Assembly: GCF_029962835.1 (NCBI RefSeq)
Contig: NC_080574.1
Coordinates: 20,496,001-20,560,000 of the forward strand
Direction of reading: 5' to 3'
Origin: Magnolia sinica
Taxonomy: Eukaryota > Streptophyta > Magnoliopsida > Magnoliales > Magnoliaceae
Length of the DNA stretch: 64,000 bases
In this document: positions 32,583 through 43,960 of the stretch, one piece after another
Numbering within the stretch: the stretch's first letter is position 1
Layout: the number at the start of each line of letters is the position of its first letter
Notes under the pieces: generated by a model
Seen by the model: the letters and a program-made list of their open reading frames with translations, nothing else
Databases searched by the model: none
What the model was told of the DNA's origin: nothing
Made by a program: the position numbers and the translations under genes

Positions 32583-33783
32583 AGTGATTTTTGAAAGTTT
32601 TTCTGTTGTTTTTGTGTTATGAAGATTTTTTGATATTTTGTGATTTTGAGAGGTATTTGATTTTTTTGTGATTTTTGGAATATGTGATGTTTTTGTATTT
32701 TGAATGTTTTCTGATTTTTTATGTTACCAAGCTGTCCTAAACAGGACGGTGTTGCAAACCATGATTGAACCTGTCCTGGTCCGGAGTACCAATTGCAATT
32801 TACATTGGCATTTTTTTAAGGCCGGCATCCATGGGCGGCTCACCGGTTGATTCGATCGTTAGGGATATGGTTGTCAATCTGGTTCTTTTCCCCTTTCGAT
32901 CCTGCCGTTCTACTCTGTTTGTTCCTGTGGGTCATCTGTCATAACGACCATGATGTTTGTTGGGCTGGGCTCAGAGTCGGAATCTTATTCGATTTCTTCA
33001 CTTAGAAGTTGGAGCTCTTCGGACTCCTCGGATTCACCTTGCGGTGGGACCCTGATGTCTGTCTAGTCAAGGGAAGGCCACTTCCCTTTATCGATCCAAT
33101 GAATGGGCTGCTTCTGCCCCTTGTGCTATTGAATTGGTGGCGGGGGTGTTTCCCCTTGAGTGTTGTGGAGATGGGTGCTTCCCTGTTCTTGCATGAATGA
33201 CTTATAATGGGCACTCCTGGTCCTGGGTCCTCCTCGGATGGTCCTGTTTCCATGTCTCTAGTTTCATGTGATGGGTCCGGGGGTTCTACCCCTAGCATTG
33301 AGTGTGCTTTTGATATCCTGAGGATCTCATCCCACCGTATGGGCGGCCAAATGGATTCCTGGCTGGAATGTTATGTGAGTTTGAGCCGCTGGAGGTGATC
33401 CTCAAGAGAAGTCATCGTGTCACCACAGACTATTCCGGCCTTAACAAACTCAATGGGTGTACATTTAAACGGTTGCCTCTTTTTCGACCTTGCAACCTGA
33501 TCTTCTGGTGTCGGTTGATATCCTAGTTCCTGTCTTTGCACGTTAGCACGCGCTGACTTTACTATCATACCTTTCTCATGGAACTCGGTACAATAGTTCA
33601 GGATTAACCGTTCGGCAGGGGGATGACATATTCAGCAGTAAGTGGGTATGTGTTGGCAATTGAGTTCACAATTTCAAATTTGAAACTATGGTTCGATATG
33701 TCCCCCTCTGTGTTGTATGTCAATCATTGGAATGTTAGTTTCTGAGATAGTGACCATCATCGGTAGAATGATTTCTGGCTCGG
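32583..33783 (-). pseudogene. Degenerate protease-reverse transcriptase linker of the Tat element
   Basis: No continuous frame. Short minus frames (33298-33002 and 33568-33371) are proline- and charge-rich, as expected for the poorly conserved linker between protease and reverse transcriptase in Tat polyproteins. The motif FKCTPIEFVKAGIV near 33460 may belong to it. No catalytic motif seen. Confidence 0.4.
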
Positions 33784-34290
33784 CTAGCACTGAGATGATT
33801 CGATTTCCCGAAGGGAATTTAACCATTTAATGGAGAGTAGATGGGATAGCTCCAACGGCAAGGAGCCATGGCCGTCCCAACAGAAGGTTACTGAGGAAGG
33901 GATGTCAATGACTTGGAACGTGACAAGTGTCATGTCTGGTCCAATTTGTATCTCAATGTCGATTTCTGACTCTACTTGCCTCCGAGAGTTGTTGAAGGCT
34001 CGGACGCTCACAGTACTAGGCCAGAAGGAAGATAGTTTTATCTCCAAACGTTCGGTAGTCCTCAAAGGGCAAACATTCAAACTTGATCCGTTGTCTATGA
34101 GTACGAGTGGGACTTTGAAATTCTCGTAACGGACAGCTATGTTTAATGAGCGCCCATGTTTACGATCTTTGGGTGGCAACTCATCATCAGAGAAAGTGAT
34201 GGCTCGTGGTGCTAGGAGTTGTCTGATCATACTTGCTACCATTTTAGGAGGTACTTCAGGAGAGATATGTGCATCATTTAGTGTTTTCAC
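33784..34290 (-). pseudogene. Tat-element aspartic protease (broken)
   Basis: A 168-codon minus frame. The active-site block VLIDNGSSLNVCPL has DNGS, the form typical of Tat/Ogre elements rather than DTGA or DLGA. Upstream RAITFSDDELPP and HGRSLNIAVRYENFKVP fit the lead-in. The second block should be LLGRPWLLAVGAIPSTLHQ; it is readable only after a shift near 33880, so the reading frame is broken and the tail ELSHLLSIK is out of frame. The product would cut the element's polyprotein. Confidence 0.85.
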
Positions 34291-34850
34291 AAAGATTTCT
34301 CGATGTGCATAAGAGTTCCCAGATGAAAATTTGTGCAGGAATGAATTTGAGCTGAGCTGCTATGTCGTAAGCAGCATCGGTTTTGTGGGTGGTTCCCGAC
34401 AAAGTTCCTCGGGTTTCTTTTGGGTTCTGGTTGTCTCTTCTGAAATACCTTCCGTTGTTGCCCACTTTAGCGCACTCTGGGTAATGTCATGGGACTGCCT
34501 TCTTGTTATAGGAGGGAACCGTCCTCCCTTCCAGGTATATCCTCGGTTCTTGAGGCTGAGAGGTTACCGGAACTATTTGTGGTGGACTTGATGATTTTTC
34601 TTGAAGTGTGACCGAATCGTGGGATTTGACGATGGGCTTTTCTTCCTCCTCTTGATGTGTGGGAGGGATCCTTCAGGCATGTGCTAGTTGGTGAGGCATT
34701 ATGAAATTTGGTGTTTGAACCGGGGGTGCCCTTAGCAAGTTTAATGGGGCTAGATCAGGGAGGCCTATTGAAAGAATGAGGGGTTCGGAATTCGACCTAT
34801 TTGGGTTTGTCGAGGTTGGAGCTGAATGTTCCCCTTGGAGAGTGAGATGC
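34291..34850 (-). pseudogene. Degenerate gag-protease junction of the Tat element
   Basis: Minus-strand reading gives only short frames (for example 34465-34274, ending near MKTLNDAHISPEV at the protease start). Content is proline/serine-rich and charged. No zinc knuckle is visible. The region should encode the Gag C-terminus of the Tat element, but it has decayed too far to place domains. Confidence 0.4.
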
Positions 34851-34853
34851 TAA

Positions 34854-35215
34854 GGGCCTGTTTGGCCGGGCGAATCCCATGGGATTCGGAGGGATGGGAT
34901 AGATTTTAAGGTAATGATGGTGGTGTCAGTGGATTGGTTTAAGATCCATGGGATCGCTATATCCCGGGATAATTTCACTGGGTCTGTTTGGCATGGCCGG
35001 CATATCCTGGGATTTAACCTTCCAATCCGTCCAACCAGGGGATGGGATCAATTTTAAGGTAATGATGGTGATGTCAGTGGATTATTTTAAGATCCATGAG
35101 ATTGCTTATATCCTGGGACAAGTTCACCGGGTCAGTTTGGCTAGTCATGCATATCCCGGGACATCGCGATCCCATCCCTCTTAATACCGTGGGATCGGTC
35201 CCGCCAAACAGGCCC
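34854..35215. mobile_element. Tourist-like MITE inside the Tat gag/protease region
   Basis: 362 bp. Begins GGGCCTGTTTGGCC and ends GCCAAACAGGCCC, with TAA duplicated at 34851-34853 and 35216-35218. Internal phrases (GGTAATGATGG, GTCAGTGGATTG) are shared in inverted order with 4302-5054, so it is the same subfamily as that outer element. Confidence 0.9.
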
Positions 35216-35218
35216 TAA

Positions 35219-37355
35219 GGATGTGACATGGTGGGTGCTGCTTTGAGGAAGATGAGAGGTTGTGTTGTTGGTGCTGCTTCAAGGACGAGATGCTGTGTTG
35301 TCAGTGCTGCTTCAAAGAATACCTGTGGTCCAGGCGATGGCGCCTGTCGGTGTCTCCATGTCCAATTTGTTGTATCGGGCATGATTGCTTGTATGGAATG
35401 ATGTGGTGAGGAGTACGTGGGACGCCCTCCCTCAACGTGGTTGACAGTAGAGGTGTTGGATGTGCTGAGTACTACTTGATGCGATGACAGGGGATTTTGG
35501 ATAATGTTGGCTTGATTCGTATTGTTAGCCTATGGGGTGATTGCAATTTTCTGGCTCTCGATTAAATATTGGACTGCATGTTTCAAATAGAAGCAGCGGT
35601 CCATTAGATGGCCAGGATCCAGTGATATATGCAATACTGATTTTCATTGTAACTTGGTGGCAGGGGATTGGGTGGAAGTCGAGGATGAAGCGGTGTTGGA
35701 AGTTGCTTTTGCATTAACATTGTCAGAACCTGACTGTATGTTTGTATTAAAGGGGTGAACTTCCTGCCTAGCATTGCCTGTTTGTATGGGTTTTACGCAT
35801 TTCCTCTAGGATGTTGCTGTTGTTGTTGAGGCGGATGTGCCTAATATCCCTGTTGGGCTTGCTGTGGTCGGTATTGCTTATTTGATTATGGCTGGTACTG
35901 CCTGTCTTGTTGTGGCTCCGGTTGCAGAGCATACTGATTGCCTTGAGTGTTGGCGACGATATTGTTGACCTCCGTAGTACGTCGCGTGGGAGCAGTGTCA
36001 TTTCCATTCCCATATCCAACGGGTTTCCCCTCGACTTTGTTTCTTTTGATTGTAGGGGCCTGGTGTGGCCACGGGGAAATGGTTCCGGCTTCCACTTGTA
36101 CTCTAACTTGGATGAGCTAAGAGAAGTTTACGTATGGGTACGAGATTAGATATCCTGAAATGCTGGGATTTGCCGAATGCACGATCATGGATATTTGTTC
36201 TTTGTCATCGATGGGTTTTCTCATTCGGGTTGTCATCGCCCGCCATCGTCCCATGTATGCTGACAATGATTCGTCGCTTTTTTGTCTCAAGGCAGTCAGA
36301 TCTACCCTTCTCGGAGCCATGTTCAAATCGTACGAAAATCTGTCGATGAATGCTTGGGAGAGCCTCTCCCAAGTCCTAATCTGATGGCTATCCAGTGATG
36401 TATACTAATCCAAAGCATCGCCCTTAAGAGATTTCTAGAAAAGCCGTATCAAGGCTCCATCGTTCCCTGCTATCGCATTGAGTTCCCCACAAAATGCTTT
36501 TAGATGTGATGTGGGGTTCCTCAAAGTTCGGAGGTACTCGGGCATCTGGGAAGGGACACAGATCCCTGAATTTTGCGGATGGGTGATCTACTCCTTGCTA
36601 CCTTTGGAGCTGATTTTACACCATTTGCAGCTGTTCTCGCAGTTCCTCGATTTCTAACTTGCTTTGCTGTAGATATCTTGCCCCTTACTGTAGGGCTTGT
36701 GCTGCCTCCTCTTCATACGGATTGAGAAGGGGGGTTGTTGAAAAGAAGATGGACTCCCGGTGGCGGGAGGTAGCTGAAATTGAACGTCGCTCCCTTTCGG
36801 AGGAGGGTGTGATGTTCAGAAATGGGTCCCGCATGGGGATATCTGCCAATTCCGGAATGTTGCTCCCGTTAGGGGGAGTGAGTTGGACTTGAAACTGACC
36901 CCCTTCATGGGCATCCACTAGTTCATGTTTGCGGTTCCCGTTAGGGGAAACCTGTGTTGTAACCTGATTGTTGTGATGTGTTGAGTAGAGATGTGTGGGA
37001 CGGTTGCTCCCGTTTGCTGGTTGCTGTTGATCTTGTGCTAACTCTTCTGGGAGAGGGAGAATAAGATTTGCCGGAGGAATGAGGGAAAAGGCAAAAGGGA
37101 TGGTAGGATTGAGTTGTTTTGCATACTAGGCTGTGTTGCTTGCGTATTTGGTACTACACTTGGTACCAGGCGAAACAATAACTCTTGTAACGCCCTGAAG
37201 TTCTGAGACATCTCATTCAAGGCTACTGTGACTGGCAAATCTGTTTGGGTCATCGATACCGGTGTCAGTGTTGGCATAGGTGTTGGTTCTAATGTTGATG
37301 GTTTAGAAACTAGCGGAGCTATTGGCTCTTCTTCATGGGTAGCATGAGAAGTCAA
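35219..37355 (-). pseudogene. Tat-element Gag (broken)
   Basis: The N-terminal frame 37355-37038 begins MTSHATHEEEPIAPL about 160 bases after the primer site. A linker (36918-36685) is followed by the capsid core at 36326-36117: DLTALRQKSDESLSAYMGRW and a following RAMTTRM, which fits the LxxLxQKxxESxxxYxxRW block of Retrotrans_gag. Near 35630-35560 HLMDRCFYLKHAVQYLIE matches the region before the Tat Gag zinc/linker segment. The frame is broken at least four times. The MITE at 34854-35215 lies between this gag and the protease. Confidence 0.75.
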
Positions 37356-37513
37356 GGCTGCCCGGGATCAAGTGGTCATGGTTCGAATCGATGCCTAAGC
37401 AAGTATAAGCCAAAGATTAATTGATGGTTTATATTTGAATATAGTAATGATGTCCCTTGAGATTGGAGAGCTACACACTTTCGAGTCGGGTCTTAGCTAG
37501 TGCATTCTAGCAA

Positions 37514-37531
37514 TCCCTAGTAGAGTCGTCA
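37514..37531 (-). other. Primer-binding site of the Tat element, tRNA-Arg type
   Basis: On the minus strand TGACGACTCTACTAGGGA lies three bases after the LTR. The Tat consensus is TGGCGACTCTGCTGGGGA, so there are three transition differences. Confidence 0.8.
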
Positions 37532-37534
37532 TTC

Positions 37535-38930
37535 TATGGACGATGAAAATTGGCGTCCACGCAGATTTGCATGTTTTATGGCTTAAAAGGTGGGGATTAA
37601 TTGGCTGATTTGTGAATGTTGAAGTCATCACTAGCCAATTGATCTCATAATCTCGCAGTCGGTTAGAAACCGTGGAATATGTAAGGTTGGAGAAATCTGA
37701 AGACTCTCCTACCCTAGAGTGACTCCTGATCTGCGATTCGGAAATTTGGGTAAGGGACCTCGGTTACAAAGAGGGAAGGTGTTAGGCACCCTCTCTGCCC
37801 GTACAAATGTACGGTCTCTACTTAGTGTGGTAAGAAATCTTAATGGATGAATGATATGGTCGGATTAGGACTAAGAGCACACGAATTTCTGATGCGGCAA
37901 GATCCGAGATTTCGGCATGCCACAGAGCATACGTCCAATGATGTGTCTAGAGGGTGGATGTGATGATGCTTATGTAAAAAGGTAAAGAAAAGTAGACTAG
38001 ATCACTAAGAATTTCTGATGTGACATGATCCGATGTACGGTAAGTCACAGAGCATACATTCACTAGAAATCTAAAGAAGCAGCGGGTTTGAGAAGAGAAT
38101 ATATGTCATGATGGTGAATATTTGTATGAGATGATTAGAACTTTGACTTGAACTTGAATAGGCTACAACATGGGTCGAACCATAACCAATCTAGGCTAGG
38201 CTTAGGGATTGAAAAGGTTAAGAGGTAGAGCTAGGGGGTGGCTAAAAGATCAAAACTTGGCGATTTAGGAGCTCCTTACCTTTTCTCCCCCCCCCCCCCT
38301 TCCTCTGTCCCTTTTAGATGTGGATGTGTAGTTGTTGGGTGTGTGGAAATGAGAAGAGGAGAGGACTATTTATAGCCCTCTCTAATGGCTCTATGGTAAA
38401 TAGGGGGTAGGTAGAGTTTAAAATGATGTAATAGAGGCTTGTGATTAGCTAGGGAGAGAGGAGCGACATGTGGCGCGCTCCCATTGGCTCTTAAGACTAG
38501 CAAAATGGTAAATAGTGAAAGTTGGGGGCGTAAATTCAGGAGAAGGTTGACTTTCGGACACTAGGACAGCTGTCTCCATAAGATCACACGCGGGCCGCGA
38601 GTGATGGTACTCCGAGTACCACCGGCGGTAATCAAACTACCGCCCGGTACGGGCTCAAGCGTGTGGGCCTCGTTTGGTGCACTGGTTCATCCGATAGTCC
38701 CTTTATGGACTTTTGGGGTTCAAATAGGTGGGTTCGGGGTTCGGGTAATGGCTTAGGTCAGGATCTAGGGTGTAGGTTGGGGTTATATAAGGATTGAACG
38801 GTTTGGATTAGGGTTTCGGGTTGTGGATTGGGGGTTTGAGGTTTGGGTCAAGGTTTTGGGTACAGATTCAATCATGGTTCTTAAACGGTCTTAGCCTCTT
38901 CAAGTTGTCAGCCTGAGTGGGGTGTTTACA
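37535..38930 (-). repeat. 5' LTR of the Tat element
   Basis: 1396 bp. On the minus strand it starts TGTAAACACCCCACT and ends TCCATA (ancestral CACA probably decayed). It aligns with 7852-9297. It contains the double-hairpin motif (38606-38644), the TATA box (38367-38374) and a C-run where the other LTR has (CT)n. Confidence 0.88.
38367..38374 (-). promoter_or_regulatory. TATA box of the Tat 5' LTR
   Basis: CTATAAATAG on the minus strand, within a block that is unchanged in the 3' LTR. This would be the promoter for Tat genomic RNA. Confidence 0.75.
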
Positions 38931-38935
38931 CATGG

Positions 38936-39207
38936 TTAAGCTATTTTAAGAGTTTTAGTTGTAGTTTGATTTTGAAATTTCTTTCATTACTTAGTTTCCT
39001 TATTTAAAGGATCATGAATTCGTTTTTTATCAATCAATCAAATTACGAATTTTATAAAATCTATTTATATTTTTCTTTCTTTTTTTTCTCGTGGATTTAA
39101 GAATTCTCTATGAGGAGTCCAGCGAAGCTCCGCAGATTCAGAGAAGTTATCCTTGAGGAAGACAGTGATCAACCTCATCACGTTTATATCTACATCAGAC
39201 TACTAGT
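38936..39207 (+). mobile_element. Right part of the older Ty3 LTR split by the Tat element
   Basis: It continues 7574-7851. It contains TCAATCAATCAAATTACGAA, TCGTGGATTTAAGAATTC, AGCGAAGCTCCGCAGATTC and GATCAACCTCATCACG, ending CTACATCA. This order recalls the U5 of plant chromovirus LTRs. The following bases are not a tRNA-Met primer site, so it is a 3' or solo LTR. Confidence 0.4.
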
Positions 39208-39734
39208 AAAGCATGCCATGTAAGGAACAAAATGTGAGACCAAACTGATACAAGTGATAGGCCTCTCATAACCCAATTAGCATGAAATTGCATGAAATTG
39301 CGGTCTGATTGATACTTGTTATGCTTATAGCATTTAAATTAAATTTAGTAAATTAATTTTGTTGAACAGCATAATTGACATGGCCCACACCCCTCAATAA
39401 TCTGTGGTGGGCCCCAACCACTTTCAAACATGTCTTGATGTCTGAAAATACATTAATCCAATGGTTTTGATTCTTTGTATTATTAACGTTGACCATGCAA
39501 TGTTAACTCAAGAATAAGTACTGGGGGCTCCACTTTCTTTAACATGTGGTTAACCACCTCTCCGTGGTTGGCCCGCATTTCCAAATGCAGGCTCATTCAA
39601 TGCCCAGGAAAAACCTTTAATTCACCTAACATATACGGCCCACCTGAATTTTGGAATAGTTTGATTTTTGGTGAATTCTTTCGTCATAACAACCCGCATC
39701 AGAAGAAGGGATTAAATGCCATATAAATTGCGGG
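39208..39734. other. Intergenic, no gene seen
   Basis: AT-rich, with short fragments of the foldback family (GTGGTGGGCCCCAACC near 39404, CGGCCCACCTGAATTTTGGA near 39636). No open frame with a recognisable domain. Confidence 0.6.
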
Positions 39735-40115
39735 AGTGGATTATGTGCCGTCGATCCTTTTTGTCCAATCATTTCAAGGAATGATACTAAAAATAAAGCA
39801 GATACAAATCTTGATCGAACACCCTACCATTAAAAACTTCTTTGAGTCCTCTGTAATTTTTTTTTATAATGTTTGTTTATCATCAAACCTGTTGATTAGG
39901 TCATAAAAATATGGATGAGAAAAATAAATAAATAAAAGCTTGATTCAAATCTTTTACGGCCCACAAGAGATTTTTAATGATAAATCACCACCGTTTCGTA
40001 TGGTATGGTCCACCTGAGAATTGGATCTATTTCATCTGTTGGCTCATGCCTAACAAGATCTGGGAAAACAGATGGACGGCATGGATATAGAAATAATAAA
40101 TCAACATGGCCCCAC
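39735..40115. mobile_element. Foldback element, copy near 40 kb
   Basis: First-half marks (TTTCAAGGAATGATACT, CTACCATTAAAAACTTC, CAAACCTGTTGATTAGGTCA) are followed by the second half (CGGCCCACAAGAG, GTATGGTCCACCTGAGA, ACAGATGGACGGCATGGAT, CAACATGGCCCCACGG). Boundaries are approximate. Confidence 0.6.
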
Positions 40116-40684
40116 GGCAAGGGCCGCGCTGTCTTCGGGTAAGGCTGGGGCCGCACTTAATCTAATCCGATAACCGTAAGCGTAAGGGCATAAAAGTAAT
40201 GGCAGGTGTGCCCATTCCAACGTTTTTCCTATGGTGTGGCCCACCAGTGTTTTGTATCGTCGAGAGTTTCTGTTCGAGGTGAACATGCGGCAGCTTGGCC
40301 GTGGAACCCACGCATACTCTGGGCCATTTTAACGGTTACAGTTGCCATTTCAACTATTTCACATGGGTTTGTAGCCCCTCTAAGCATTGAGTCAGCCTGA
40401 TATTCGGGCGTGGGTTCAAACTCAAGGCGGCACATCTGATCCACGGGTTGGATCTGACTCAAAAGAAACAGTTCCGTCCACGTCAGGAGCGAAATCATGG
40501 CCCCGTCTGCCCCTGAAAGGCGGGCAAGCGTCATTCTACATTCAACGGACCGAGCTCGCGTACTGCGGGACCCGCATGGCTTTCGTTATCCAAGCGCCAC
40601 GTGGGGGATGACGTATGTGTGATGGCAGAAAGACCAGACTCCTGCATTTTTGCACATTTAAAAAGTGGTGGTGACTCGCCCCTT
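40116..40684. other. Intergenic, no gene seen
   Basis: A higher-GC stretch with open frames on both strands (for example 40229-40534 minus) and no recognisable domain. CCACGTGGGGGATGACG near 40597 contains a G-box (CACGTGG), and CATTTAAAAAGTGG lies about 60 bp further on. It could be an old promoter, but no gene follows. Confidence 0.45.
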
Positions 40685-41384
40685 CAATACGTTTTTCCGG
40701 ACCATGTTAGGACAAAAGCCCATGACCTAAATCCAAAACTCAAATGCTCCGTACGATAGGGGGCGTTGGGCGCATGCTATTAGATGGGATTAGGTTTGAT
40801 GGAATTGCAATCGACTCAGTGTTAGGGAAGAAGGAAAAAGCTTGGAATTAGATTATGGAATCGCATTGGGTCCGTGCCAATTCCACTCAATGTTAGTTAG
40901 TTTTGTAGGTCCCACCATGATGTGTGGGCTATATCCACACCGTCCACCCATTTTTCAAGATCATTTTAGAGCATGTGCCAAAAAATCAGGTAAATTGAAA
41001 TGTCAAGTGGACTCACCATAAGAAGCAGTGGGGATTGACAATCCCTACCATATGTAATAATTATGTTTTTTTTTTTAATCTCACTCCACCTAATCCTTCC
41101 CAATACCATGCGCCAAACATCCCCTATGAACGGTATAGATGGTACATAAGCATATATAAGACCCAAGGAGATTTTAACCGTAGGAATTTATCTACGCTCG
41201 TTTTCCTGACGTACGGCCCACTTGAGTTTTAGATTTGGAACGTTTTTTGGCACATCACCTAAAATTATCTCGCAAAATTGATGGACGTGGTGGATTTCCC
41301 ATAAACATCAAGGTGGGCCCCACGTACCTTCCCTTCGCAGGAAGTCCCTGGGTAAGCCTTTCGCAGGGAATCTGCGTCCGTGCA
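40685..41384. mobile_element. Foldback element, copy C, interrupted by a TIR element
   Basis: The left part (40685-40758, GGACCATGTTAGGACA and CCAAAACTCAAATG) and the right part (41125-41384) fit the two halves of the foldback core. The right end GCAGGGAATCTGCGTCCG is the inverted form of the arm at the start of copy A (5268 onward). The element at 40759-41124 lies between them. Confidence 0.5.
40759..41124. mobile_element. Small TIR element flanked by TA, nested in copy C
   Basis: 366 bp. It starts GGGGGCGTTGGGCGCATG and ends CATGCGCCAAACATCCCC, with 15 of 18 terminal bases matching when inverted. TA lies on both outer sides. Its interior also carries a partial foldback core (GTCCCACCATGATGTGTGG near 40909), so it may have captured one. 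Confidence 0.6.
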
Positions 41385-41479
41385 CTATTAGGTTATGCTC
41401 CATTCCCGTTGGGTCGTAGATTTGGACGGTTTGGATTACCGTTCGACTTTGTTATTTAAGGTCACGACCATTTTAAACG
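41385..41479. other. Short spacer before the duplicon
   Basis: No feature recognised. It includes CGTTGGGTCGTAGATTTGG. Confidence 0.5.
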
Positions 41480-43960
41480 GTGTAAGACTAACATAGCAGT
41501 CTACCACAAGCTACCCGTAGCTACCGAAAGTTACTCCGCCAGTAACTACGCAAGCTATGCTCCTGTTTTCAACCGAAAAACCGGCTACCGATTTCGGCTG
41601 ACAATTTTAACTTTGAGCGGTTGGGATCATTTAATCGGTGCCGTTTTCAGCTAATGCTCATACCCAATGTACGCTACCTCTGCACGGCCAGGATCAATGG
41701 ACCCCGGACGTGCGGATCCCATGAATCGGTGATCCTGTGGCTCTTATCCTTGATGAACCATCTCCAAAATACCCATCAATCGGACGGCTCAAACCGTTTG
41801 ATTCTTGGAAAAAAAAAAAAAACACAGAAGCGATCCGCAATCAATGGGACAAGACCAAACATTGAATGACTAGGATCATCTAAACATGCTGGCGGCAGTA
41901 GGATCAATGCTCTTATAATTCAATCCCGTCCCTACAAGTACGGATTCAATCCACATCGCTAACAAAAAACAGAGAACTCTGTTTCTGATAAGAAATCTGA
42001 AAGAAATTAATGTATATTAACATACAACCCATTGTTCTACAACCAATTTAACAAGTAGGCAATAAATTCTGGATAGAATCTACATTTCAATTTAATTTTA
42101 ATTACTGATCCCTCTCATTCTCTTCAAAAATGCTAATACAAGTGCAAACGAACTAGCCGTACACGTACTAGTCCGTCGGTGACGAGTGATGAAAGAAGAA
42201 GAGAAGAAGAAAAAAAAAAAAGGAATGGTAAGAAATTACATAGACATATATGGGATCAGACACTTACAAAAACAAACGCAGGGAAACATCTTACTGTTGT
42301 GGAGGGGGCTGCTGGTGAGGTGAGATGGGCCACACTTTTACGGCCCCGACGGACGAATCATTGAAGAGAGATCGGACGGCCCGGGCAAGAGCCTTGAAGA
42401 TCCTCTTCTTCACTAAACCCCTCCTGGGCGGGATCCTCACCTTCCGTCTGTCTTTGCCCGCTCGCTCCCCCATCTTGCTCATAGTCTCCATCTTTCCTTC
42501 CGCCATCTCTCTTGCTCACTTTCTTTCTCAAAGATGTATTGTGAAGATTTTTTATTTTACTTTACGGGAATTATATGATGCTCAGGCAGCTTACGACGTT
42601 GATACGCGGGCTCTCAGAACCCGAACACCTGGCATGTTGTGGATCCCCAATTTCCAAGACACAAAATCTGATTGGTTGAACAAGTTTAACCTCTGATTCG
42701 TGGACACTTGTCTCTTCAAACAGGACCCTTAGAAATCTTTCATTTTCAACCATCCAATAAAATGTCCACCGATCTAATTGTCAGATACTCATATAAGAGT
42801 AATTTTAAGTGCATGAATCATTTAAAGTAAGGCCCATAATTTGGGCAGTTTATTCTGACTTTTTGTATATGCCACCTCTGAAATTTTAAGTAATTTCAAA
42901 ATGCTGAGTAATATCTACCATGGTCCAGCAGACTACCAAAGTTTTTCATATAACAGATGAGAAGCTTAACGCTCAAGTATCAGCCGAAGCATTAACCTTA
43001 GCTAGCTCCAGCCGCTAAGACGTAATTGCTCCCAAAATTCTACGGCCCCGACGTTAGGCGTCTGAGCTTTTCAACCGTTGGCCAGCTCAATTAAAAATCA
43101 AAATATAGAGTCGTCAATAAAATGTGATTATGTAATAGTGGCTTGTTTATAAGAGTAGAAAGAAGATGCATGCTTCAAATCAGTGGACCATCTCATCGTG
43201 TTGGCCCAATATGCAGCGACAGACCTTGAATCCCAATCCTGATTGATTTGAGGCAAAACGCTCATGTTCCCTTCAGACGCAGGATCAGCTATTCGATACT
43301 CCAGTTGTGTGTGACGCTTGATACGCCAGCACTGGAAATTATATCCCAGGTGCATGTTAACTGAAACTCATCCAAGTTGTAGGACTAACCATGGTCAACC
43401 CTCATTCCAAAAATAGAATTACGACAATTGTTTGTTGAAATAGGACAGTTGTATATTTATTTTTAATCATGTAGGTATATTACATGTTATACAAGGAAAT
43501 GAATAAAAACAATTATGTATGCAGGGATTCAATTCGAACCAATTTTCACGATGAGCAATTCTGGTGCGGGCTCACCCGACCGAGTTGCAACCTAGTTTGA
43601 CACCACTCCGGATATGGCTTGTGTCACTAGCAAGCCGGGTCCACAGGATGAGTAGTATGATGATCAGAACCGTTCATGTTGTGGATTGTGTGATATAAAG
43701 GCTACTATAAGAAACTTAAGGGAAACAGGGGGGGGTTATAACCGTCCATGTCTGTATATGAACTTAGAACATGGAAAATAAATTTCGAATGGCTGGAATT
43801 CAACTCTAAAGAATACAAAGGTTAACATCATCAATGAACTGACTGCGAGAGTAGAACTTATCCACGGGATTAGTGAGATTATGGACAATTCTTATCATCT
43901 CACCGTCTCAAAACGTGGGCTACAATACATTCTAGGAAACAGGTTGACACGTGACCAAAT
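41480..43960. repeat. Segmental duplication, copy 1
   Basis: Ordered blocks recur further right. 41530-41650 matches 44440-44560 (CATTTTAACTTTGA and GGTTGGGATC); 41650-42170 matches 45530-46060 (CAGAGAACTCTGTTTCTGAT shared exactly); gene 42291-42506 matches 46159-46368; 42700-43060 matches 47690-48050; 43100-43210 matches 56760-56855; 43620-43950 matches 58010-58350. Order and orientation are the same, so this is a tandem duplication. The second copy is expanded by insertions. Confidence 0.8.
42291..42506 (-). CDS. Small basic protein with KVRIPPRRG motif, paralog 1
   Basis: 71 codons. Starts MAEGKMETMSKM, with the core KVRIPPRRGLVKKRIFKAL followed by ARAVRSL and DSSV, and a proline/glutamine-rich end. 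The paralog at 46159-46368 has the same architecture (KVRIPPRRG, VK+KIF, LAQAIRSL, DSSV, VKV-P, QQPPP) with roughly 60% identity by eye, no gaps in the core and an intact frame, while the surrounding DNA has drifted with indels. That argues for a real, selected gene. The protein is basic, has no signal peptide or membrane segment, and contains one predicted helix after the KRG turn. The start is the first ATG after a purine-rich leader on the minus strand (GAGAAAGAAAGTGAGC), and an AT-rich TATA-like stretch lies 45-60 bases upstream. The function is not known to me. Confidence 0.65.
   Translation of the reverse strand: MAEGKMETMSKMGERAGKDRRKVRIPPRRGLVKKRIFKALARAVRSLFNDSSVGAVKVWPISPHQQPPPQQ

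Larger units (their letters stand above)
7852..38930 (-). mobile_element. Giant Tat-type (Ogre/Retand-like) Ty3 retrotransposon with antisense accessory genes
   Basis: Direct LTR copies lie at 7852-9297 and 37535-38930, flanked by the five-base duplication CATGG (7847-7851 and 38931-38935). Read on the minus strand the element has: 5' LTR beginning TGTAAACACCCC, a tRNA-Arg-type primer site (37514-37531), gag (35.2-37.4 kb), protease, reverse transcriptase, two RNase H domains, integrase (to about 29.2 kb), a long 3' region, a polypurine tract (9298-9312) and the 3' LTR. A DNGS-type protease and an added second RNase H are hallmarks of the Tat lineage. After removing the Athila element (12234-24117) and a MITE (34854-35215) the length is near 18.8 kb, normal for giant Tat elements. 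The 3' region carries two plus-strand genes. LTRs differ by roughly 10% over the first 250 bases compared by eye, and pol is broken by many stops and shifts, so it is old and not autonomous. Confidence 0.88.

Noticed and set aside
40229..40534. A 101-codon minus frame near a G-box
   Set aside because: No domain or homologous copy in the window, and comparable frames on the other strand.
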